64,000 bases of DNA from CBDBIG01 sp965205845 [NCBI: bacterium] (lineage in GTDB: Bacteria > SAR324): positions 558,001 to 622,000 of the forward strand of contig CBDBIG010000005.1 in NCBI GenBank assembly GCA_965205845.1. The letters are read 5' to 3'. Below are positions 29,677 through 37,775 of the stretch, in pieces. Position numbers and translations under genes: made by a program. The first letter of the stretch is position 1. The number at the start of each line of letters is the position of its first letter. The notes beneath the pieces are model-generated. The model saw nothing but the letters and a program-made list of their open reading frames with translations, had not been told where the DNA came from and ran no database searches.

Positions 29677-30226
29677 CTAAGCGTTCACCTTCCCTCAATT
29701 TTGCGTGGTATCATTGGTTTTACTTGCGAGAGATTATGCCAGTCATCTTAGTGCTCCATCACAAGAAAAGGCAAATTATTTTTGCATATAAAAATTTATT
29801 TTGAAATCGCGATTGGCAGTGTGTGTCCGTTCACATGCTTTGCGACCACGTGGCAGCGAGGGATTTTGTTTGCGTTGCAGCCATTTCCCTACGAGGTTTT
29901 GGGTGTGGCTCTGCCAGGTTGCGCTGGCTTCTTGCACACCGCTTTGCCATGGGCACAAACGGGCCGTTTTTTGCCATTTCAGGGGGAATAAGGTCCAAAA
30001 AAGGCATCTTAAAGATGATGCCATTGGGCGTGAAACGACTGGTAGGGAATGCCCCATAAGGCGATATCCAAACAAAGAAGGTTAAAATTGCTTCAATACT
30101 TCCGTGAAAATGCTAATTTGTCCCCTAACCAGCAGAAATGACAAATCCCCATATCGTTTGCAAAATTGTTCGCAACCACCAAAAATCTGCCCCTATATAC
30201 ATCCATTCATCAGGAAAATATCAGGA
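29677..30226. other. Divergent intergenic region recA / channel gene
   Basis: 550 bp with no supported gene; the open frames are unlike any family. It should hold the promoters of recA and of the channel gene. I could not pick out convincing hexamers or an SOS box. Confidence 0.35.
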
Positions 30227-31156
30227 ATGAACCGGCCAAACCCCCGGAATTTTGCACCCAATACCCATGAACCTGTCCAATCGCTCAAACAATCGTTTTC
30301 CCAGAGACCTTTGGTGAGAGGTTGGCGGCAGGGCACTTATGATATTATTTTTGAGTCGAACACCTTTGGCGGCAAGCTGTTTGACCTATGCTTGCTCGCC
30401 ATGATTTTGCTTAGCTTATTGGTGGTTACCATGGAGAGCATTCAAACGATGAACGCGCGTTATGGGAACTGGTTGTTGCGCATTGAATGGGCGGTGGTGG
30501 TGGTGTTTAGCATGGAATATGCCTTGCGCATTTGGTGTGTGCGCAATCCTTGGCGCTATATTCGCAGCGTGTATGGCATCATTGACTTGCTCTCCATCTT
30601 GCCCGTATACATCAGCATTTTGGTGCCAGGAGCGCAGTCGTTTGTCGTGCTTCGCGTGCTGCGTTTTATGCGCATTTTTAGGGTGTTAAAGTTGGCGCAT
30701 TTTTTGGCGGAAGGTGCTGTGCTGGGGCGTGCCTTACGTGCAAGCGTGCCTAAAATTGTGGTGTTTTTAACCGCTGTACTGGGTTTGATTATTTTTGTGG
30801 GTGCCCTTATGTATTGGCTTGAAGGCAAACAAAACGGTTTTGACAACATTCCCGTGGGCATGTACTGGGCAGTGGTAACCTTAACCACGGTAGGTTATGG
30901 GGATGTGGTTCCCATCACTCCCTTTGGGCGTTTTGCAGCATCTTTGGTGATGGTAATGGGTTATGGTGTCATTGCAGTGCCTACAGGCATTTTAACCAGC
31001 GAACTGCGCAACATCAAAGCAGAATCACCCCAAGTTCCCCTGGTGATGGTTGTGGACACGTCGATTCCTCCGTGTCTTCATTGTCATGCAAACGAGCATG
31101 CCGGCGGCTCCCGTTTTTGCCGCTTGTGTGGCAGTGCACTTTTTTTAAAAAAATGA
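30227..31156 (+). CDS. Voltage-gated-type potassium channel with C-terminal zinc-ribbon-like tail
   Basis: 309 residues from the ATG at 30227. Six membrane segments are seen. S4 carries regularly spaced arginines (LRVLRFMRIFRVLKLAHF), and the pore has the K+ selectivity filter TTVGYGD (220-226) followed by S6. It is therefore a Kv/KvAP-like tetrameric channel of the inner membrane. The cytoplasmic end has two Cys pairs (CLHC and CRLC, 14 residues between) that could bind zinc, an uncommon addition. It stands alone. Its 3' end is partly duplicated about 80 bp downstream. Confidence 0.9.
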   Translation: MNRPNPRNFAPNTHEPVQSLKQSFSQRPLVRGWRQGTYDIIFESNTFGGKLFDLCLLAMILLSLLVVTMESIQTMNARYGNWLLRIEWAVVVVFSMEYALRIWCVRNPWRYIRSVYGIIDLLSILPVYISILVPGAQSFVVLRVLRFMRIFRVLKLAHFLAEGAVLGRALRASVPKIVVFLTAVLGLIIFVGALMYWLEGKQNGFDNIPVGMYWAVVTLTTVGYGDVVPITPFGRFAASLVMVMGYGVIAVPTGILTSELRNIKAESPQVPLVMVVDTSIPPCLHCHANEHAGGSRFCRLCGSALFLKK

Positions 31157-31240
31157 TAACGTAGGATACTGGCACATTGGCACGTTGGCACGTTGGCACG
31201 TTGGCATGTGGCGGGGCACTTTTTTTAAAAAATGATAGCT
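31131..31240. repeat. 80-bp duplication of the channel gene's 3' end with 10-bp repeats between
   Basis: GCACTTTTTTTAAAAAA occurs at 31136 (coding the last residues of the channel) and in diverged form at 31216. Between them lie about five copies of a 10-bp unit (TTGGCACG plus two bases) at about 31170-31210. This is a degenerate case of the terminal duplications seen elsewhere. Confidence 0.65.
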
Positions 31241-31602
31241 GTGGGACAGCCATGGTACATGGGTGCGCCGATTCCTGTGTGGAGTACGCGGGATTATGAC
31301 AGATGTTTGAAGTAACAAAGTGGGGTAGGGCATATTTTTTGCTCTTCTTCGTCTCGTTTTTGTTTGAAATTTATACCTGTTTTCATGTGTTTTTTCTGAA
31401 ACACATGCCCGTGTGAGACTGTGCATCCCTTTTTATAAGAATGCTTTTTATGTCTTTTACGGGATGCTGTTCCTTAAATGCATTGATGTTCGGGTTCTCG
31501 TTTTTTTGCGTCAGGTCTTGTTGTGGTATGCTTCTAATGCCTGGGTAATGTGCTTGCTATCGGTGTTGGGCACGTTCGCGTACATGGGGGTTTCGACAAT
31601 TC
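31241..31602. other. Intergenic region, possibly transcribed
   Basis: About 360 bp ending in a strong plus-strand terminator. The frame 31413-31622 encodes a hydrophobic 69-residue peptide with no ribosome-binding site and runs into the terminator, so I do not call it. The stretch could be a 3' UTR of the channel gene or a small RNA. Confidence 0.35.
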
Positions 31603-31636
31603 AAAGCCTGCTTCTTGTTTGAGGCGGGCTTTTTTT
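31603..31636 (+). terminator. Rho-independent terminator
   Basis: AAAGCCTGC pairs with GCGGGCTTT (nine pairs, one G-T) around a 12-base loop and runs into seven T. It is about 450 bp downstream of the channel stop and 118 bp before the CoA-transferase gene. Confidence 0.75.
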
Positions 31637-31754
31637 AGAATGGTTCAAGTGGTGGATCTTTTTTCTCGGACGTGGGGTCAAATCACAGGGCGGTATTGTT
31701 GGTTGTAAGCAAGCCGCGCTGTATGCAAGCTTTAAAAAAGGGGGTAAAGCAATA

Positions 31755-32648
31755 ATGGGTCAAGCAAGCAAAACAAAAAATTTGACGAGCGCGGTGGCTT
31801 TGGTAAGGAACGGTCAACAACTGGTAATGAGTGCTGGGATGCAACGGGCACCGATGGCTTTTTTGCGTGAGTGTGTGCGCCAAGGCAAGAAAGACCTACG
31901 CTTGGTGGGGGTGGTGGGGGGTGCCATTAACCTCGACCTTCCTTTAGGAGCAGGCATTGCTTCTTCGGTCGAAACCTGTTCGGTAAGTTTGGGTAAGCAT
32001 GCTCGCACGGGGGTAAACTTTCAGCGCATGGTTGAAGCAGGAGAATTGCGCCCATTGGATAGCACGTGAGGGGTTTTGTTTGCGCGGGTCCAGGCGGGCT
32101 CCATGGGAATTCCTTATTTGCCCGTAACGGGTTTGGTGGGGAGCGATTTAATCGCTGATTGTGACGACGCTAAAATTTTGCCCAACCCTTTTGCACCCGA
32201 AGAAGAAACCTTGGTGGTAACCGCCTTGCGCCCCGATGTGGCGGTGTTTCATGCCCTGGCTGCAGACCCTTTTGGCAATGTCGAAATAGGTGCACATACC
32301 GATGATATCTTGTTGGCAGAGGCGGCAAAGATGGTGATTGTGACCGCAGAGAAAATGGTGGAACGGGTAGATATGCAGCATTGCCAAGGCACATTTTTGC
32401 CAGGTTTGCTGGTGCACCATGTGGTGCATGTGGCTTACGGTGCCCACCCTGCAGGCATGCAAGGGCTTTATGCTGAGGATGCCTTTCACATGAAATGGTA
32501 TGTTAAACAAGCGCAAACCCGTGCTGGCTTTGCACAGTATATTCAAAAAACCGTGCATGAGGTTCATTCTCACAAAGATTATATCTCCCTTTATGGGTCC
32601 CAAGCGTCAGATTCAAAGCCGTGTCAAAGCGGTGCAGCGGCCGGCTAA
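31755..32648 (+). pseudogene. CoA-transferase subunit A (GctA/IpdA-like) interrupted by an in-frame TGA
   Basis: One continuous frame of 298 codons is interrupted only by a TGA at 32067-32069. The N-terminal part (104 residues: MSAGMQRAPMAFLRECVRQG; NFQRMVEAGEL) is followed in the same frame by ARVQAGSMGIPYLPVTGLVG, ALRPDVAVFHALAADPFGNV and a normal C terminus. Together they form a family I CoA-transferase alpha subunit. No frameshift is involved. The position resembles a Trp or Arg codon mutated to TGA. It may be a nonsense pseudogene, a readthrough gene or a sequence error. The beta subunit follows intact. Confidence 0.8.
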
Positions 32649-32709
32649 AAACGGGTGCGCATTCGGTAGTACAACACTCAAAAGGAAGGGGTTTTTTTAA
32701 AAAAAACCT

Positions 32710-33456
32710 GTGCAAACCATGGATTATCATGAAAATGAGCGCCTTGCGGTTTTGCTCTCACGCGAGGTGCGTGACGGGGAGATTTCTGCTTGTGGGGCCT
32801 TGTCGATGCTGCCTGCGAGCGGGTTATTGTTGGCCCAAGCTACCCACGCTCCCAATGCGCAGCTCATCATATTGGGGAGTAACATCATGCCGTTTCGGAC
32901 GTCGCGGCAGTTTCATTACCTGGCTCAGCGAGGAGAATTGGGCTTGTTTTTTGTGAGCGGTGTCCAAATTGACCAAGAAGCCAATTATAATCTTCACATG
33001 GTGGGTCTCAAAGCTCGCCCTACCAGGCGGTTTCCCGGGGGGTACGGTGGTGGCATGATTTACTATTGCGCGAAGCGTAGTGTCGTATTTCGTACCGAGC
33101 ATTCCAAACGGTCTTTGGTGAAAAAGGTCGACTATATCTCTGCGGCGGGATTCACGCCCAGCCATATTAAACGCGACGGTGGCCCGAGTAAGGTCATCAC
33201 CCCCATGGCCAGCTTGCGCTTTAATCCCAACACCCAACGCTTAACCCTTGAGAGTGTGCATGCCCCTTACTCTCAGCGAGAGGTGATGGAAAACACGGGT
33301 TTTGATCTGGGAGATCCGAGCAAGGCGGGGCAGACCCCCGAACCCAGTGCAGAAGAACTCAATATGTTACGCACGGTGGTGCGCAAGCGCATGCTGGCAG
33401 AAAACGTGTACCCTCAATGGGCCAAGCAGTATATTCGTAATCCCAATGCAGCTTAA
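32710..33456 (+). CDS. CoA-transferase subunit B (GctB/IpdB-like)
   Basis: 248 residues from GTG 32710; the ATG at 32719 (MDYHENERLAVLL) is equally plausible. Typical segments are LLAQATHAPNAQLIILGSNI, FFVSGVQIDQEANYNLHMVG and GGYGGGMIYYC, then the later SKVITPMASLRFNP. Family I CoA-transferases move CoA between organic acids; the IpdAB branch acts instead as a hydrolase in steroid ring breakdown. The normal catalytic Glu is not evident here, which would fit the IpdB-like branch, but this is not firm. Its last 17 codons are repeated downstream in the array. Confidence 0.82.
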   Translation: MQTMDYHENERLAVLLSREVRDGEISACGALSMLPASGLLLAQATHAPNAQLIILGSNIMPFRTSRQFHYLAQRGELGLFFVSGVQIDQEANYNLHMVGLKARPTRRFPGGYGGGMIYYCAKRSVVFRTEHSKRSLVKKVDYISAAGFTPSHIKRDGGPSKVITPMASLRFNPNTQRLTLESVHAPYSQREVMENTGFDLGDPSKAGQTPEPSAEELNMLRTVVRKRMLAENVYPQWAKQYIRNPNAA

Positions 33457-34013
33457 GGGGGGGCATTTTTTGAGCACGTCATCTGCTTTTGACGTGTACC
33501 CTCAATGGGCCAAGCAGTATATTCGTAATCCCAATGCAGCTTAAGGGGGGGCATTTTTTGAGCACGTCATCTGCTTTTGACGTGTACCCTCAATGGGCAA
33601 AACGGTATATTCGTAATCCCAATGTAGCTTAAGGGGGGGCATTTTTTGAGCACGTCATCTGCTTTTGACGTGTACCCTCAATGGGCAAAACGGTATATTC
33701 GTAATGCCAATGTAGCTTAAGGGGGCATTTTTTGAGCACGTCATCTGCTTTTGACGTGTACCCTCAATGGGCAAAACGGTATATTCGTAATCCCAATGCA
33801 GCTTAAGGGGGCATTTTTTGAGCACGTCATCTGCTTTTGACGTGTACCCTCAATGGGCCAAGCAGTATATTCGTAATCCCAATGCAGCTTAAGGGGGCAT
33901 TTTTTGAGCACGTCATCTGCTTTTGACGTGTACCCTCAATGGGCCAAGCAGTATATTCGTAATCCCAATGTAGCTTAAGGGGGGCATTTTTTGAGCACGT
34001 CATCTGCTTTTCA
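33404..34013. repeat. Tandem array, 86-88-bp unit, 7 copies, built from the gctB 3' end
   Basis: Units begin at 33406, 33494, 33582, 33670, 33756, 33842 and 33928 (GTGTACCCTCAATGGG). Each encodes the last residues of gctB (VYPQWAKQYIRNPNAA or variants) plus stop, a run of 5-7 G and ATTTTTTGAGCACGTCATC. Period changes from 88 to 86 with the G-run length. Middle copies share private variants, so units have been copied from one another. Confidence 0.95.
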
Positions 34014-34161
34014 GGTGCTTGGTAAGGCACCGATGTGTTGAGGATACATCGAAGGGGTGGCAAGGCCTCTTTTTGAGATGGCAGAGCAGGCCTTGTGGTG
34101 CCGAAAAGCACCCCCTCGCGCTACGCACATCAAAATTACCTGCCATCTTAGAGGGTGGGCA

Positions 34162-34851
34162 TCAAATCGCGCGTGGTGGCTTGTTGGACGGTTTTTTTTT
34201 CAATTGATACCGACCACAGTCATCCAAATCAGCCCTGATCCAGTCTTCGATACTGGGGTGAATTTGCTCAAACACTCCCGTTTGCACATCGGCAAAATTG
34301 GCTAAATGGAGGCGTGCGCCCTCCAATTTAGCCCCCTCGAGGTTGGCGCCAATTAGCACGGCACGATGCAAGTTTGCATTCCGCAAATCGGCTTTGATTA
34401 AATTGGCATTCCGCAAATTGGCTCCGCGTAGGTTGGCCCCCCTAAGGTCTACGTGACTTCCCTCAGCATGCGCTAAATTGGCCCCAAACAGTGCCGCGCG
34501 TTGCAACTCCGCCCCGCGTAGGTTGGCATGCGCTAAATTGGCTGAATTGAGGTTGGGATTTTTAAGCACAACACCCGCTAGATTGGCATGCTCGAGGGCG
34601 GCATTCTCTAAATTGACCGCTGTTGCGCCAAGGATACTGAGCTCTTGCAGTAGGGCTTCTTTACGCATCCGGGGTTCTTCACCTGGCCATAACTTACAGC
34701 AGTGCAGTTCCCAGAGCAATTGCCTAACACGACGCAAGGGGTGTTGGTGGCGTTCCCAAAGCCAAAGGGCCAGCCATACGCTTAAGGCGTTACACACCGC
34801 CAGTGCTGCAAAGCTTTCCCAGTTAGACAATTTTAGAACCACCACGTCCAC
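34162..34851 (-). CDS. Pentapeptide-repeat protein with N-terminal membrane segment
   Basis: 229 residues. One hydrophobic segment near 12-32 is followed by a basic stretch, then from about residue 78 a run of A(D/N)LxxA pentapeptides (LRGANLRGANLRNANLIKAD) of roughly 25 repeats that form a right-handed beta helix. Such proteins serve as scaffolds, and some mimic DNA to block gyrase; the role here is unknown. The GTG start at 34851 overlaps the fliG end by 29 bp, so translation is probably coupled to fliG, a link worth noting for a flagellar or membrane role. A later GTG at 34842 is possible. Confidence 0.85.
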   Translation of the reverse strand: MDVVVLKLSNWESFAALAVCNALSVWLALWLWERHQHPLRRVRQLLWELHCCKLWPGEEPRMRKEALLQELSILGATAVNLENAALEHANLAGVVLKNPNLNSANLAHANLRGAELQRAALFGANLAHAEGSHVDLRGANLRGANLRNANLIKADLRNANLHRAVLIGANLEGAKLEGARLHLANFADVQTGVFEQIHPSIEDWIRADLDDCGRYQLKKKPSNKPPRAI

Positions 34852-35833
34852 TAATCACCACTTTACCCTCTTCTTCTAGGCGGCGTGTAATTTTAACCAT
34901 CGTTTGCTGTGAGCGTTCCACATCAGAAACCTTGACTGGACCCATATTATCCAAATCGTCGCGCAGTAGTTCGCCAGCACGTTGCGACATGGCACTAAAA
35001 ATGAGTTCTTTTACGGGTTCGCTGGCGGTTTTCAAGGCCAAGGTTAATTCGTCTCGGGGCGTTTCTTTAAGCACCAATTGCATACCACGGTTGTCAACCA
35101 ACACGATATCCTCAAAGGTGAACATCAACTCACGAATTTGTTCTACCAAGTCGGGAGAATTTTCTTCTAAGGTGGCCAAAATGCGCGTTTCGCTCGATTT
35201 ATCGATGGAATTTAACATCTCTGCCACCGATTCAATGCCGCCCACCTTGCTGGCACCAAAGGCACCCGTAGCCTGCATTTCGCGCGCCAGCACGCGGTCA
35301 ATCTCCGAGACGACCCCAGGTTGAATGCTCTCCAAAGTGGCCATGCGGTACACAATGTTGGCCTGTAGGGTTTCGGGCAGTTCTTTAAGCACGGCCGAGG
35401 TTTGCTCAGCGGACTCCATATAAGCCAAAATAATTGCAATGGTTTGCGGGTGCTCGTGAGAAATAAAATTGGCAATGGCTTTGGGATCGAGCCATTTAAG
35501 CGATTCAAGGGCACTCGCATCCACCGAGTCCGATAGGTTTTCTAGCAGCGTTCTCGCGCGCTCTACTCCTAGCGCACGTGAGAGTGCGTTGCGCACAAAA
35601 TCGCTTGAATGGCTGATGGTCCCCCCCGAACTTAAAGCCGTGCGGCTATAAAATTCGTCTAACACGGTGTCCAATTCTTCAGTCGTGATGTTGGTCAAGC
35701 GCGACATATGATAGCCCACTTGCTGAATTTCGTTGTCTTCAAGGTTTTTAATGATATCCGCAGCCCCTTCCTCACCCAATGCTAGCAGCAAAATAGCCGC
35801 TTTTTTGGGGCCGTTAATTTTGGCTAAAGCCAT
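34823..35833 (-). CDS. fliG: Flagellar motor switch protein FliG
   Basis: 336 residues, full length. It has the N-terminal FliF-binding part (KINGPKKAAILLLALGEEGA), the middle domain with the EHPQ motif (ISHEHPQTIAIILAYM), and the C-terminal charged torque helix (LVDNRGMQLVLKETPRDEL; ALKTASEPVKELIFSAMSQR). FliG couples stator ion flow to rotation. It lies apart from fliN and from any other flagellar gene. A pentapeptide-repeat gene overlaps its 3' end, and an eight-copy array lies about 100 bp upstream. Confidence 0.96.
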   Translation of the reverse strand: MALAKINGPKKAAILLLALGEEGAADIIKNLEDNEIQQVGYHMSRLTNITTEELDTVLDEFYSRTALSSGGTISHSSDFVRNALSRALGVERARTLLENLSDSVDASALESLKWLDPKAIANFISHEHPQTIAIILAYMESAEQTSAVLKELPETLQANIVYRMATLESIQPGVVSEIDRVLAREMQATGAFGASKVGGIESVAEMLNSIDKSSETRILATLEENSPDLVEQIRELMFTFEDIVLVDNRGMQLVLKETPRDELTLALKTASEPVKELIFSAMSQRAGELLRDDLDNMGPVKVSDVERSQQTMVKITRRLEEEGKVVISGRGGSKIV

Positions 35834-35936
35834 AGGGTTCCTTTTTTATCAATTGTTATCAATAATGGAATCGTTGCTGTAACGTTGTGTGTTACACGTG
35901 CTGTTGGCAAGGCGTTTGCCTGCAGACACAAACCCG

Positions 35937-36602
35937 CATGTAATAATCTACCATGGGGTCTCAAAGAACGCGCACTTGCTTTGCAATGTTTGGCAATGCA
36001 TGTGTAGTGAGGCATAGCCTGTATGCAATAATCTACCATGGGGTCTCAAAGAACGCGCACTTGCTTTGCAATGTTTGGCAATGCATGTGTAGTGAGGCAT
36101 AGCCTGTATGTAATAATCTACCATGGGGTCTCAAAGAACGCGCACTTGCTTTGCAATGTTTGGCAATGCGTGTGTAGTGAGGCATAGCCTGTATGTAATA
36201 ATCTACCATGGGGTCTCAAAGAACGCGCACTTGCTTTGCAATGTTTGGCAATGCATGTGTAGTGAGGCATAGCCTGTATGCAATAATCTACCATGGGGTC
36301 TCAAAGAACGCGCACTTGCTTTGCAACGTTTGGCAATGCGTGTGTAGTGAGGCATAGCCTGTATGCAATAATCCACCATGGGGTCTCAAAGAACGCGCAC
36401 TTGCTTTGCAACGTTTGGCAATGCGTGTGTAGTGAGGCATAGCCTGTATGCAATAATCCACCATGGGGTCTCAAAGAACGCGCACTTGCTTTGCAACGTT
36501 TGGCAGTGCGTGTGTAGTGAGGCATAGCCTGTATGCAATAATCCACCATGGGGTCTCAAAGAACGCGCACTTGCTTTGCAACGTTTGGCAATGCGTGTGT
36601 AA
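35937..36602. repeat. Tandem array, 85-bp unit, 8 copies, between fliG and a tRNA gene
   Basis: CCATGGGGTCTC recurs at 35951, 36036, 36121, 36206, 36291, 36376, 36461 and 36546, an exact 85-bp period. The internal units hold a small dyad GCATA-GCCTG-TATGC. Copies differ by a few transitions (CTACC or CCACC; AATGT or AACGT) that change progressively from left to right. 85 is not a multiple of three, so the long frames across it are artefacts. Confidence 0.97.
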
Positions 36603-36815
36603 TGCTGCTTTGTGCGTTCAATTTTTGGCCCAAAATGCGCAAAATCATCGGACACCAGTATATCTTCTTTTGCTGCATATGCAAGGCAGTGGTTTGTGGT
36701 CCTGCCAGTTTCAAATTTCTGTTTTTGTGAAAATAGAGTCTATGTTGTGCAAGTGGTGTGCAATTTTGCTGGTCAAAAAGAAAGCAAGGGTTGTACAATG
36801 CGGGTTTACTATCAT

Positions 36816-36889
36816 GGCAGGGTAGCTCAGCTGGTTAGAGCGCGCGATTCATAATCGCGAGGTCGGGAGTTCAAGTCTCCCCCCTGCTA
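36816..36889 (+). tRNA. tRNA with CAT anticodon (elongator Met, or Ile2)
   Basis: A 74-nt cloverleaf. Acceptor GGCAGGG pairs with CCCTGCT (one G-T). The D arm is TAGCTCAGCTGGTTAGAGC; anticodon stem CGCGA/TCGCG has loop TTCATAA; T arm is GGGAG-TTCAAGT-CTCCC. The discriminator is A and CCA is not encoded. The anticodon stem lacks the three G-C pairs of initiator tRNA, so it is elongator tRNA-Met or a lysidine-modified tRNA-Ile. A TACAAT -10-like hexamer is at 36794-36799. Confidence 0.93.
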
Positions 36890-37094
36890 TCCCTTTTTAA
36901 AGGAGGGATGTGGTGGGTTTTTAAAGGGGGCAGTTTGTGAAACGGGTGGTTTGATGGCCGTTTTTGCAGGTGCTTTTTACGTTCCTTAGTTCTTTTTTAT
37001 GTTTATAAAAAGCAGTGCCCAGTGCGGGTGTTCGCTTCAAACAAAGCGTTTTTGCATCCTTGACAAAGCCGTCACGGGCTCATGGGCGTCCACC

Positions 37095-37775
37095 TTAAAA
37101 GGCCCAAGAAACGCCAACGCTTTGTGTCGCCCCACCAGCCACAAAAGGGTGTGTGCCTACGCTGGTAGGTATGAGTAAATCGGCATTCACCCAGCCTATT
37201 TCGACCACCCAAGCCACACGTCCGGGAACCCAACGCAAACCCAGTTTGGTATGCCACACGTTTTCGACAGAAAAAGCACTTACCGAGAAAACCTCTCTTT
37301 CGCGAATCTCAACATAATAATTGCCTACTCCGAGTGCAAAAAAAGGGAGCCATGTGCTGTAGCGCAAAAAGGCCTTCATCGAAAATAAAATGCCTCGATG
37401 TATGATCCCCATTTGGTGGGAATCTGCACCGTTATCCCCAAATTTTAGGTTGGTATTTTCTTGAAAAAATTCCAGACCAAACCCGATGCCACGCCCCTTG
37501 GGGGTACGGGTCAGCAGTTCATATTCAAAGGCATAACCTCTTGCTTGTATGGGGGTGTTCAACTTTCCATACTGCGCTTCCATGCGCTCGATTAAAGGGC
37601 TGGTGGTCGAACTGTGGCTTCTATTTTTTAGGGTGAATAGCTGCAATTCGACGGCCAATGCCGTGTGTGTGCACCAGAGTAAAGCGACGAGCGCCATCGG
37701 TGGAACACAAGCAAGCATGGAGGTAAGCCAACGTCCCTCCTTTTGGAATTTTTGCCGCAGGGTTTGGGTTACCAC
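37095..37775 (-). CDS. Predicted outer-membrane beta-barrel protein of unknown function
   Basis: 226 residues. A basic N terminus and hydrophobic segment (ACVPPMALVALLWCTHTALA) form a signal peptide with cleavage after ALA. The mature part alternates polar and aromatic residues as in small beta barrels, and the protein ends in VGVSWAF, a C-terminal phenylalanine typical of BAM substrates. The GTG start overlaps the end of the upstream gene by 7 bp; an ATG at 37718 would still leave a signal peptide. No family is recognised. Pairing with the upstream envelope protein suggests a shared function. Confidence 0.65.
   Translation of the reverse strand: MVTQTLRQKFQKEGRWLTSMLACVPPMALVALLWCTHTALAVELQLFTLKNRSHSSTTSPLIERMEAQYGKLNTPIQARGYAFEYELLTRTPKGRGIGFGLEFFQENTNLKFGDNGADSHQMGIIHRGILFSMKAFLRYSTWLPFFALGVGNYYVEIREREVFSVSAFSVENVWHTKLGLRWVPGRVAWVVEIGWVNADLLIPTSVGTHPFVAGGATQSVGVSWAF

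Noticed and set aside
29677-29760. LexA box upstream of recA
   Set aside because: No CTG-N10-CAG or comparable palindrome could be found by eye. Other LexA types cannot be excluded.
31413-31622. Small hydrophobic protein gene
   Set aside because: No ribosome-binding site, and it runs into a terminator hairpin.
32067-32069. In-frame TGA as selenocysteine
   Set aside because: CoA-transferase alpha subunits have no known selenocysteine, and I see no SECIS-like hairpin right after the TGA.
32067-32069. TGA reassigned as tryptophan in this genome
   Set aside because: TGA ends several intact genes in the window, for example the permease at 12967, so it is a normal stop.
28302-36602. The repeat arrays as CRISPR loci
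   Set aside because: Units follow one another without unique spacers, are far longer than CRISPR repeats, carry gene ends, and no cas gene is present.
35937-36602. Long open frames across the 85-bp array (both strands)
   Set aside because: The period is not a multiple of three, so the frames are by-products of repetition. No start site or family supports them.
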